Source: Ophiosphaerella korrae
Lineage: Eukaryota > Ascomycota > Dothideomycetes > Pleosporales > Phaeosphaeriaceae
Direction of reading: 5' to 3'
DNA length: 12,929 nucleotides
NCBI GenBank assembly: GCA_028456385.1
Contig: JALNQF010000837.1
Location: 1-12,929 of the forward strand
The notes below the pieces were generated by a model. It had not been told where the DNA came from and searched no databases. It saw only the letters and a program-made list of their open reading frames with translations. Both the position numbers and the translations under genes were made by a program. Of the stretch, positions 1-8,675 are shown piece by piece; within the stretch, counting starts at the first letter, position 1; each line of letters begins with the position of its first letter.

Positions 1-1995
1 AAGATTAAAAAGAAGTTTATAGAAAACCTAGTTATTAGAATATATAACCTAGACCTACTAGTAATAGTAAAAATAGACGTATCTAATTTAGTCTATAGAA
101 TAGCACTAATACAAGAAGACCTAAAGACTAAGAAAGAGTATTTAGTTAAATACTTCTCTAAGAAAATAAAGCTAGTAGAGCTTAACTATCTAATTTACAA
201 TAAAGAGATACTAGTAATCTATAAAGTATTTAAACAATAGAGAGTATACCTATAAGGAGTAAAATACTAAACAAAGGTCTATATAGACTATAGGAATCTT
301 ATAGGATTTATACTAAATAAAGAACTAATATAATAATATACAAGATAGTAGGAATTCCTATTAATATTTAATATAGAAATTATATATATAAAAGGGAAAG
401 ATAACTAATTTATAGATACTCTTAGTAGAAGACTAGACTTATAGAAAGAAGTAAGCGCTACTAGTATAGTTCTAGTTAAAAACAAAGAAGGATATTTAGT
501 CCTAAATACACTTAAAATAGCTACAACACTTAAAAGGAAGAGTAGCGAGCTAGATAAATAGATTTAGAAAGAAACAAGAAAAGCCTTTAAAGAGATAAAG
601 AAACTTAAGATTAAAGAAAGTCTTGTAAAGGCCTATAGAAGAACGTATATTCTAGGAAAAATACAAAGAGAATTTATATAATAGTTCTATAAACTACTAG
701 TATATAGATATTAAGGAATTAATAAAATACTAGATAGACTACTAAGAGATTACTATATCTTAAGAGTAAGATAACTAGTAATAGAAGTACTACAAGATTA
801 TATAGAATACTAAAGGAATAAGTATAGTAGGTATATACTATACAAGAAGCTATAACTAGTAGAAGTACTAGAATAACTATAGAGAGTTATTATAATAGAT
901 TTTATTACAAAACTACCTAAGTTAAAAGACCTAATATTAGGAGTTAAGTATAATAGAATCCTAATAATAGTAGATAAACTTATAAAGTACTTATACTTTA
1001 GACTATATAAAGAAAAAAGTAGAATAGAAGTTATAGTATACTAGGTTCTAGGAACTATAATTAGCTAATATAGACTACTAGATAAGATTATTATAGATAG
1101 AGACGTAAGATTTATATTAAAACTATAGAGAATAATAATAGTATAATTAGGAATTAAATATGTAATATTAATAGTATACTACCTATAAATAGATAGATAA
1201 TTAGAACGTATAAATTAGATAGTAGAATAATACTTAAGATACTACCTTAATTACAACTAGAATAACTAGGTATAGTTACTACCTATAGTATAGTTAGCAT
1301 ATAATAGTGCAAAGAATAAAATAATAGAAGTATTACTTTTCTTTATAAACTATAGATTTAACCCTAGTATATATAGAACACTAAGACTAGAGATATCTTA
1401 GTTTCTAAGAGGAGAAAACTTTACTAATAGACTTAAAGATATATACGAGTAATTAATATAGGATATAGAATTCCTATATAATTAAATAGCAAAGTACTAT
1501 AACAAGAAATATAAAGAGGGACCTTAATTTAGAAAAGGAGAAAAAGTATAGTTAGTACGAAAAAATATTAAGAGTAAGAGACTAAGTTTAAAATTAGACT
1601 ACGTTAAGATAAGACTATACAAAATTAAGAAAGAAGTTACGCTAGTTATATTTAAACTAAAGCTACTAAATAAAATAAGGATATACTTAACTTTCTACGT
1701 AGTACTACTTAAGATAGTACTATAAAATGTAGAACTACTAGTGTACAAAGTAGATACGTATAGAGAACAAGAAGAATAAGAAGTTAAAGAAATCTTAGTA
1801 TACTAGTTCTATAATAGTAGGAACTACTATTTAGTAAAATAGATAGGTATAGATAGAAAAAGATAACTATAGAAAGAAATATAGGAACTAGAAGACAATC
1901 TTAACTACCCTAAGAAACTAGAGGACTTCTAAAGTTAAAACCCTCTAGAACGCCTAGTAGTAAACTAAGAGAACTAATATTACTATTACTAGATA
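1..1995 (+). pseudogene. Ty3/Gypsy pol remnant: RNase H, integrase, chromodomain
   Basis: One reading frame (frame 1, from base 1) can be followed through more than 600 codons without a frameshift, broken only by TAA/TAG codons at former Gln or Trp positions. RNase H spans about 1-441 and keeps all four acidic residues (76-78, 205-207, 286-288, 415-417), ending in a DTLSRR motif. The integrase zinc-binding HHCC has become four Tyr codons (688-690, 709-711, 799-801, 808-810). The integrase core still has its D, D, E (898-900, 1096-1098, 1204-1206). A GPY motif now reads RLY at 1612-1620. A chromodomain follows. The start is beyond the window edge; the original stop cannot be placed because of the many RIP-made stops, so the end is approximate. 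It is non-functional. Confidence 0.9.
1738..1935 (+). other. Degenerate chromodomain at the integrase C-terminus
   Basis: In the pol frame, after the integrase C-terminal region, the translation reads VYKVDTYREQEE, a stop (ex-Gln or Trp), EVKEIL, then FYNSRNYYLVK, a stop in the place of the Trp of the usual LVKW, IGIDRKR, and ends with ELEDNLNYPKKLEDF. Spacing and residues match the chromodomain of Ty3/Gypsy chromoviruses, which in this group is thought to tether integrase to heterochromatin marked by H3K9 methylation. At least one of the aromatic cage residues and the TWE motif has been lost to stops. Confidence 0.82.
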
Positions 1996-2599
1996 GAGAG
2001 GTAATAGGAGCGCTTAACGTAGGACCTACTACAGCAACACTAAATACTTTATCTAAGTCTAGCTTAGCTTCTAGAGCTACTAACTACATAGCTAATTTCT
2101 TATTATTTAGCGCCTTTATCTTATAAAGACAAGAGAGACAAGCTTAATTCTCTACTAGCTTACTCTACGTAAGCTCTTAGATCTACTTACGCTTAGCTTT
2201 AGCCTCTATAATTTAAGATAGTAATTTCTCTTAAGCTTAGTTAACAGCTCTCTCTATTATTATTAAGCCTAGATATAAGAATAAGTATAATAAATATATA
2301 CTCTATAAGAGAGATACTAGACACGTCGTAGGAACTATAAACGTTTGCATAGATATACGCCTTATAAGCTCTACTATTATTTGTAGAAACTATATAAGGA
2401 GAGTACTTAGGATTTAACTTAGAGGAAGTATAACAAGAACAAAGAAATATTTTAATACTATTACGTAATACGCAATTAGTAAGAAGATATTAACAATGTG
2501 TAGAAGAAGTAACTATAGAAAGTAATAAGGAACTAGAAATTAACGAAGAGAGTAGGTTAATAACCTTAGCTCTAGGATAGATAAACGAGAACCTACCTA
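1996..2599 (+). other. Stretch between chromodomain and polypurine tract, function unclear
   Basis: About 600 bp in which I recognise no domain. It is probably the 3' untranslated or accessory part of element 1. Frames on both strands have only TAA/TAG stops, which RIP can create, so coding potential cannot be excluded. From 2422 the pol frame becomes rich in Glu, Gln and Arg and runs on past the LTR boundary. On the minus strand around 2050-2260 one frame reads as a Lys/Glu/Gln-rich helical segment (EKLLSQIIEAKAKRK). Neither resembles a protein I can name. Confidence 0.5.
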
Positions 2600-2612
2600 G
2601 AAGAGGAGATAG
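2600..2612 (+). promoter_or_regulatory. Polypurine tract of element 1
   Basis: The purine-rich run AGAAGAGGAGATAG (2599-2612; one T only) sits directly against the 5' end of the LTR at 2613. In LTR retrotransposons this tract primes plus-strand DNA synthesis and always abuts the 3' LTR. It therefore supports reading 2613-2998 as the 3' LTR of element 1. Confidence 0.7.
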
Positions 2613-2736
2613 TATTACAACAGTAACAAGAGAAATATAGATAGAACTAATTAGCCTTACAACTAAAGGATTAAGTTCTTATAAATACAAAGAATACAAA
2701 CTTAATTAGGAAACTATATATAATTAGGACACTTAG

Positions 2737-2832
2737 GGTAATCTATAATCTATAGACTCTTAGCGTTAATAGATTATAGATTAAGGTAATCTACAATCTA
2801 TTGTTCTTAGTAGTAATAGATTAACAGATTAA
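2737..2832 (+). repeat. Tandem duplication of a 48-bp hairpin unit inside the LTR
   Basis: Two adjacent 48-bp units, 2737-2784 and 2785-2832, both start GGTAATCTA and end AGATTAA. Unit 1 contains a perfect 15-bp inverted repeat: TAATCTATAATCTAT (2739-2753) and ATAGATTATAGATTA (2769-2783), with a 15-nt loop. Unit 2 keeps an imperfect version of the same stem. The LTR of element 2 has no counterpart. It could be a duplicated U3 enhancer or a small palindromic insertion. Confidence 0.8.
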
Positions 2833-2951
2833 GATAAGTATATAGTTAGTAGCAACGCGTATTATTAAGATAGTATTAGCAATTTAATTATTAACTACAA
2901 GTAATAATACAAAAATAGTTGCGAAACATCTTCTATTATTTATAGCCTATT

Positions 2952-2993
2952 GTAGATTATAACACGAGCTTTTACTATTACCTTATAATCTAC
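2952..2993 (+). repeat. Inverted repeat near the LTR 3' end
   Basis: GTAGATTATAA (2952-2962) and TTATAATCTAC (2983-2993) are perfect 11-bp complements separated by 20 nt. In the LTR of element 2 the same place has a shorter 7-bp stem (TAGATTA and TAATCTA) enclosing a similar ACACGA motif, so the stem-loop is conserved between the two LTRs. Such a fold in the R/U5 part of the transcript could serve RNA 3' processing or reverse transcription; that role is inferred. Confidence 0.6.
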
Positions 2994-2998
2994 TAACA

Positions 2999-3040
2999 CC
3001 TATCTAGGCTATTAGGAAGTTAACCCTAGTAAGCTAGTAA
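2999..3040. other. 42-bp junction between element 1 LTR and element 2 integrase
   Basis: This lies between the last base of the element 1 LTR and the point (3041) where element 2 integrase homology stops. In the integrase frame it does not give the expected AYHPQTDG-type sequence present in element 1, so it is not simple flanking integrase. It resembles the first 40 or so bases after the element 2 LTR (both have CC.TA, GCTA.TAG and AGTTAAC in order), that is, a 5' leader or primer-binding region. Any target-site duplication (CCTAT at 2999-3003) cannot be tested because the other end is outside the window. Confidence 0.5.
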
Positions 3041-6000
3041 CATTAATATTGTATATTTAATTCCTAATTGTACTATTATTGTTCTTTATAGTTTTAATAT
3101 AAATCTTACGTCTCTATCTATAATAATTTTATCTAGTAGTCTATATTAACTAATTATAGTTCCTAGGACTTAGTGTATAGCGACTTCTATCCTACTTTTT
3201 TCCTTATATAGTCTAAAGTATAAGTATTTTGTAAGTTTATCTACTATTATTAGGATTCTATTATACTTAACTTCTAATATTAGGTCCTTTAACTTAGGTA
3301 GTTTTGTAATAAAATCTATTATAATAACTCTCTAAAGTCTTTTTAGTACTTTAATTAGTTATAATATTCTATATAGTGCGTATCTACTATACTTGTTTCT
3401 GTAGTATTCTATATAGTTTCTTAGTACTTCTATTACTAGTTGTCTTGCTCTTAGGATATAATAATCTCTTAGTAGTCTATCTAGTATTTTATTAATTCCT
3501 TAATATCTATATAATAGTAGTTTGTAGAATTGTCGTATAAATTCTCTTTGTATTTTTCCTAGAATATACGTCTTTCTATAGGCTCGTGTAAGGCCTTCTT
3601 AGATCTTAAGTTTCTTTATTTCTTTAGGGGCTTTTCTTATTTCCTTCTAAATCTATTCGTCTAGCTTACTACTCTTTCTCTTAAGTGTTACAGCTATTTT
3701 TAGTGTATTTAGGACTAAATATCCTTCTTTGTTCTTAATTAGAACTATACTAGTAGCGTTTACTTCTTCTTATAAGTCTAGTTTTCTACTAAGGGTATCT
3801 ATAAATTAGTTATCTTTCCTTTTTGTATATATAACTTTAAAGTTAAATATTAATAAGAACTCCTACTATCTTGTATAGTGTTATAATAAGTTTTTATTTA
3901 TTATAAATCCTATAAGATTCTTATAGTCTATATAGACTTTTGTTTAGTATTTTACTCTTTATAGGTATACTCTCTATTATTTAAATACTTTGTAGATTAC
4001 TAGTATCTCCTTGTTATAAATTAGGTAGTTAAGCTCTACTAGCTTTATTTTCTTAGAGAAGTATTTAACTAAATATTCTTATTTTGTAGTTTAGTCTTCT
4101 TGTATTAGTACTATTCTATAGACTAAGTTAGATATATCTATTTTTACTATTACTAGTAGTTCTAGGTTATATATTCTAATAACTAGGTTTTCTATAAAAT
4201 ATTGTTTAATCTAACTAAATACTTTATTGTATTTCTAAGTCTATTTAAATAGTGTATCTTTCTTTATAAGTTTTATAAGTAGTTTTATTATTTTAGACTA
4301 TCTTACTATTAATTTTCTATAAAAGTTTACTAATCTATAGAATTGTTGTACTTCTTGTAGGTTCTTTAGTATTAGCTATTCTTAGATTGTTTTAATCTTG
4401 TTTAGATCTATTTATATTTTTCCTAGTTTAATAATAAATCTAAGGAAGTCTGTTTCTTTTATATAGAATTTGCATTTTCTTATTTTTAAAAACATTTTAC
4501 TTTCTACTAATCTTTCTAGCACTTTATGTATATACTATATATATTCTTCTTCTATTTCTAAGAATATAAGGATGTTGTCTAGGTATATAAATATAAATAC
4601 GTCTAGGTATTCTCTTAGGACTATATTTATCCTTTCTTAAAATGCTGCTAGTATATTTATTAATCTAAAGGGTATAACTATGTATTTAAATAGTTTATAT
4701 TGTATTCTAAATACTATTTTCTATTTATTACCCTCTTTAATTCTAATCTAGTAGTAGGTATTTTAGATGTCTAGTTTAGTAAAGATTTATACTTTCTATA
4801 GCCTGTCTTGTATCTTGTCTATACGTAGTAAGGGGTATTAGTTTTTGTCTATTATTACGTTAGTTTTTCTAAAATCTACGCAAAGTCTTTTATTATCTAT
4901 CTCTTTTTTATCTATAAATATAAGTCTATAAGCTATAAAAGATTTAGATTCTTATATCTATTCTTTCTTTATTGCCTTTTATATAAATACGCGTTTAATC
5001 TTTAATTCTTCTTTAGTTTTTTAATAGACTAGGCTCTATCTTATATTTTTTTTCTTTTTCTAGGTCTATTACTAAGTCCTATGTTTAATAGTCTAGAAGG
5101 TAGTTGTTAGGTTCTATAAGTTTTTTTTCTATTTCTTATATTCTTCTAGGAATTTTCCTTTGTATGTAGCTATGTTGGCTTTTAATATTTCTTTCTTAGG
5201 GTAGCTAATTTTCCTTGTTCTCTAATTAATTCTTAGGTTAGTTATCTATAACTATAGTATTCCTAGTATTATATTTTATTTATTATTAATTGTTGTTATG
5301 TCTATAACTATGTTCTTAATTTCTAATCTTTCTAGCTTTAGCGTAGAGGGTGTTGTTTTAAACCTTATAGGTTCCTAGAATAGTTTTCTTTTAATTATAC
5401 TTAGTTATTAAGAGTACTTCTTTATAGTATAAGTTATTCCTTAGCCTTCTATAAACTTTTTAAATATAAAGTTCTTTATAGCTTTACTATTAATTATTAT
5501 TTATACTCTCTTTCTTTAGTATATACCTATTTTTGTAATATATAGGCTTCTTATACCTTCTAGCTTTTCTTGCTTAGGTCTTTCTTTAAATTATCTATTC
5601 TTCTAGGGCTATTGTCTTGTCTTACGTTTATAGTTTTCGTATTTTAGGTATTTATTATAGGTATATTTGTACTATAGCTTCTCTTAGACATATTCTTTAG
5701 ATAGTTTAGGGCCTAGTCTAATTGCTATATATTCTTTGTTAGGTATTTTAATTATTTCTTAACCTTAGATATCTTTTCTTATAATTGCGTTTACGTAATT
5801 GTGTCCTTTTCCTTATATAAGCTATACGTAATTACGTACCTTAAGTTCTCTATATATATAGTAATTTGTGTTTAGGTATAATATTTATAATATCTTAGTA
5901 TATACTAGGTGTTTTAGGTTTATTCTCTTGTCGTCCCCTACCTAGTAACTATCTATTCTAGGTCTTGTATTTATTAGGGCGTAGTATACTATTAGTACTT

Positions 6001-7783
6001 GTAGTATATAGGCTTTGTTAATTTATCGAGTCTTTCTTATAAGGAACTACTATTCTTTTTATATAGGTATTCTTTCTATTACAACTATGTAATACTCTAT
6101 CTATTATTAGAATATTATAAACTTTTTTACCTTAGGATTACGTTCTTTCTAGTCTTTGTACGCTTCCTCTATACTTATAACTAGTAAGTATTTTTAAATA
6201 AATTTCTATTCTTTATTTTATTCCTCTATATCTATTGTTATATAGCTATTATAGCTATATATTCTTAACTAGGCGTACTTAGTACTTCTTATATTAATTT
6301 ATTTCTCGTCTCCTTGTAATTCTTTAGAAGAGACTGTTGTAGTCTCTTTATCCTATACTAGTCCTTTAGCCTAGATTAATAGTGTCTAGGGCTCTTCCTC
6401 TTCTAATTCTTCTATTAGTAAGTCTATTATATATACTGTTTCTTTTAGCTATACTTTTGTTCTTTCTTTTATTACTACTACTCTATTCTTTTATAGGAAC
6501 TATCTTACTCTCTATTTACTAGAAAGATGTATATAGTAGTTATCTTTATAATAAAAGGTCTAATAGAGTATTGTATACTACTTTTCTTTACTCCTAGCTA
6601 CTTTCTCCTAAGGTTTAGCCTATATCTTAGGTACTTCTTTTTTATTCTTAGTTATTTTTAATTATATTTCTTTCTTTAGGTCTTTACTTTTATAGTCTTT
6701 TATAAAGTGTCTTAGTTTCCTATATTTATAATACGTTATATTCTTTTTCTATTTTAACTAGTAATCTTTTACGTAGTAGCCTTTCTTACTATAGCTAAAG
6801 TACGTAAAGTCTTTATTCTTCTTATATTTCTTATCTTTATTAGCGTTAAGGATTATAGGGTCTCTAGCGTCTTAGTTTCTAGGTTACCCTCTATATTTGT
6901 TTTTCTTCTATTCTTAAAGGTTGTTGTCTATTTATATTACCTATTATTTTAGAGCTTCTAGTGTTCTTAGTTTTTCTATGTAAATTATCTTGTATTAGAT
7001 TTTTAAGTTTAATCCTTGTTTAAATCTTAATATTAGTAATACTTTATTCTATTCTATATTCTATAATAGTTATTTAAACTATAATACGTATTTAGGAATA
7101 CTCTTGTATTATATAAGCCTTTTAAGCTTCTTTTTAGCTTATTAGGTAATATTTATATTACTAAATACTACTTTTATTTATTTAGTAAAGTATTTATAAC
7201 TTCTAAAGATAGCTCTAGTTTTATCTTTCTATATTCCTAGCTCGTGTATTATATAATCTATCTAGTAGGATTTAAACTATCTTATTATATCTTCTTTAAA
7301 GTGTATTCTAATATATATTACCTTTTTATCTTCTCTATTAAAGTATAGTACTTATATATTAATCTATAGTTATACTACTACTATAAAGGGTCTTAATTTT
7401 TCCCTTATTCTATTAAATTTCTTAAGTATAGGTATCTTAGGTAGCTTCTTTGTTGTACTTATTTCTAGTCTTTAGGTAATTTATTCTATCTAGTTCTATC
7501 CTACTATAATAGCCTTAATTTAAGCTTTATTTTACTTAACGTAATCTTGTAGTTCTTTGTTCTACGTTTCTAGGGCATTAATTATTAGTTATATATCCCC
7601 TTTCTTAGTAGTTAGGTTGTTTAGGTGTATCTTAACTACTACCTAGTTAGTTTTATCTAACTTATAACTACTTAGAGGTGCTTTACCTCTTTTTATAGTT
7701 AAACTTTCTACTATCGTATTAGCTAGACTATGCGCTACTTACGCTTTACTTCTTCTAATATCTAAATTAGTAAGGTGTAATAT
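3041..7783 (-). pseudogene. Degenerate gag-pol polyprotein of element 2
   Basis: A single minus-strand frame joins every recognisable domain with no net frameshift over about 1,579 codons, so gag and pol were probably one polyprotein. Gag has a capsid-like segment (LPKIPILKKFNRIREKLRPF, about 7385-7444) and two zinc knuckles. Protease: an INSKAIKNFI motif in place of DSGA (about 5465-5494). RT: CVDFRK, the motif A Asp (FTKLD, 4769-4771) and YLDN for YLDD (4574-4585). RNase H: KIDISN to DTLSRK, about 3780-4200. Integrase: the HHCC ligands are now Tyr; it stops at 3041. The likely start is an ATA (ex-ATG) at 7781-7783, 33 nt after the LTR, because the frame stays open to there; this is a guess. 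About 1.1 kb between the knuckles and protease (5520-6690) is in frame but unrecognised. Non-functional. Confidence 0.88.
6692..6802 (-). other. Two decayed Gag zinc knuckles of element 2
   Basis: Two CX2CX4HX4C-type repeats in the gag frame. The first (6761-6802) now reads YFSYSKKGYYVKDY and the second (6692-6733) YYKYRKLRHFIKDY. In the first, all three Cys and the His are Tyr; in the second the His survives and the three Cys are Tyr. Each change needs one transition of the RIP type. In the intact protein these knuckles bind the element RNA during packaging. Confidence 0.82.
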
Positions 7784-7816
7784 ACTACCTACGTTAACTA
7801 CTAGTAGCTATTAGGG
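7784..7816 (-). other. Leader and presumed primer-binding region of element 2
   Basis: The 33 bases between the LTR end (7817) and the likely gag start begin CCCTAATAGCTACTAGTAG on the minus strand. The primer-binding site should lie here. I cannot match it to a tRNA with confidence because TGG-type starts would have been changed by RIP. The 7-mer GCTACTA is complementary to TAGTAGC in the conserved central block of the LTR, which would allow self-priming as in the Tf1 group, but the match is short. Confidence 0.45.
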
Positions 7817-8177
7817 TGTTAGTAGATTAGGAGTTAATAGTGAGGTTCGTGTAAATAATCTATAATAACTAATATTAATAGAAGATATTTTACAATTGTC
7901 TTATATTAGCGTTCTATAGTTAAAGGATTAAATTACTAATAATATCCTAATAATATGCATCGCTACTAACTATATAGTAATAATATCTTAGTAGCTTTAT
8001 TACTTTGTATTTACTAAGATCGCGAATTTACAAATTTGTTATATATCTATATTGTAGTTAGCTTCTTAGTTAAACTTATTATCTTATAGGTCGTTACCCT
8101 ACTTATCCTATGCTTCGTTAGTAGCTAAGCGTAGACTAATTAGTTCTATCTCGGTTTCCCTTGTTACTACTATAACA
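7817..8177 (-). repeat. 5' LTR of element 2 (361 bp)
   Basis: On the minus strand it runs from TGTTATAGTAGTAACAAG (8177-8160) to TCTACTAACA (7826-7817), so both TG...CA ends and the TGTTA/TAACA inverted repeat are intact. Downstream it leads into the gag frame; upstream there is no polypurine run but the coding frame of element 3, so this is the 5' LTR. It shares terminal and central blocks with the LTR of element 1 but differs in the middle. The flanking five bases (ATCTA, 8178-8182) would be the target-site duplication; the partner copy is outside the window. Confidence 0.85.
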
Positions 8178-8670
8178 ATCTAGATTTATTCTAGTCGCTA
8201 AATAAGTCTTAGATAAGTACTAATATTCTCTTAGGTATATCTTTTATATATAATATTCTTTTAGTATTAAACTATTCTTTACTTTCTTCTCTTAGCTTAA
8301 TTATACAATCTATAGCTTCTTAGAGTCTATTATTATACTTATTAAACTACTAAGCTTATAATACTAAGAGCGTAGTAGTATTATAAACTTTTAACTATAA
8401 GAGGGTTTACTATATAGAGATATAGAGTTTAATAAGTAAGACTTGTTCCTAGCTATATATAAGGTATATTAGTATCTCTCTAGTACTACGCTTTACTATA
8501 ACCTTATCTACCTATAGCGCGTAGAGTAAATTATCTACTTAATTACTTTTAATTTTTTAGAGAGTAGCTACTAACTTTTTATAGCTTCTTTTAATTATTC
8601 TTTAGCTTTAGAAGTAATAAGTACTTCTAATAACTCTTTAGGTACTATATAAGTAAGTAAGGTTAGTAAC

Positions 8671-8675
8671 TAGTC
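8671..8675 (-). other. Single 1-nt frameshift in element 3 integrase
   Basis: Upstream, the integrase frame (codon low coordinates divisible by 3) ends at the EIKD motif (Asp codon 8673-8675). Downstream, homology (LVTNL..., a decayed AYHPQ region, then RIIKRSYK) resumes in the next frame with a Leu codon at 8671-8673, sharing base 8673. This implies loss of one base. It is the only frameshift I found in any of the three frames. Confidence 0.65.

Larger units (their letters stand above)
1..2998 (+). mobile_element. Element 1: chromodomain Ty3/Gypsy LTR retrotransposon, 3' part
   Basis: The 3' portion of an LTR retrotransposon of the chromovirus type. In order it holds the RNase H domain, integrase, chromodomain, a non-coding or unclear stretch, a polypurine tract and a 3' LTR ending in ACA. 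The 5' LTR, gag, protease and RT would lie to the left of the window. Its pol is close to that of element 2 on the opposite strand: about nine bases in ten match over roughly 120 bp compared by eye (about 390-509 against the reverse complement of 3706-3825), and nearly all differences are transitions. It appears to be the innermost layer of a nest of three elements. Confidence 0.85.
2613..2998 (+). repeat. 3' LTR of element 1 (386 bp)
   Basis: Bounded by TATTA (probably TGTTA before RIP) and TAACA, so the ends form the short inverted repeat typical of LTRs (TG...CA). It aligns with the LTR of element 2 (reverse complement of 7817-8177) in three blocks: the first 45 or so bases (GTAACAAG.GAAA and GATAGAACTAATTAG), a central block ATATAGTTAGTAGC (about 2848-2861), and the last 50 or so (ACACGA, then TCTACTAACA). 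The middle differs: this copy holds a 48-bp tandem hairpin repeat that the other lacks. A TATAAATA at 2680-2687 could be a promoter box but means little in such AT-rich DNA. Confidence 0.8.
3041..8177 (-). mobile_element. Element 2: Ty3/Gypsy retrotransposon with 5' LTR, truncated in integrase
   Basis: Read on the minus strand: a 361-bp 5' LTR (8177-7817), a leader of about 33 nt, then gag, protease, RT, RNase H and the first part of integrase. Integrase homology stops abruptly at 3041, at the VMSTAYHP region just before the third catalytic residue. The pol belongs to the same family as element 1. The missing integrase end, chromodomain and 3' LTR would be expected to the left of element 1, outside the window, if element 1 inserted here. 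At the right end the LTR directly interrupts the integrase frame of element 3. Confidence 0.85.

Noticed and set aside
2040..2420. Cys-rich plus-strand frame resembling a zinc finger
   Set aside because: Cysteines do not form a regular spaced motif, and the opposite strand is equally open.
2680..2687. TATAAATA as the element 1 promoter
   Set aside because: Such strings are expected by chance at this base composition; mentioned in the LTR entry only.
2737..2832. CRISPR-like repeat array
   Set aside because: Only two adjacent units without spacers, inside a retrotransposon LTR.
7841..7843. The isolated TGA as a meaningful stop
   Set aside because: It lies inside the LTR, in no coding frame; it is notable only because TGA is so rare here.
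2613..8177. Elements 1 and 2 as one element rearranged by autointegration
   Set aside because: An LTR end joined to inverted internal sequence of the same family would fit, but the two LTRs differ in length and mid-region sequence in ways transitions cannot explain.
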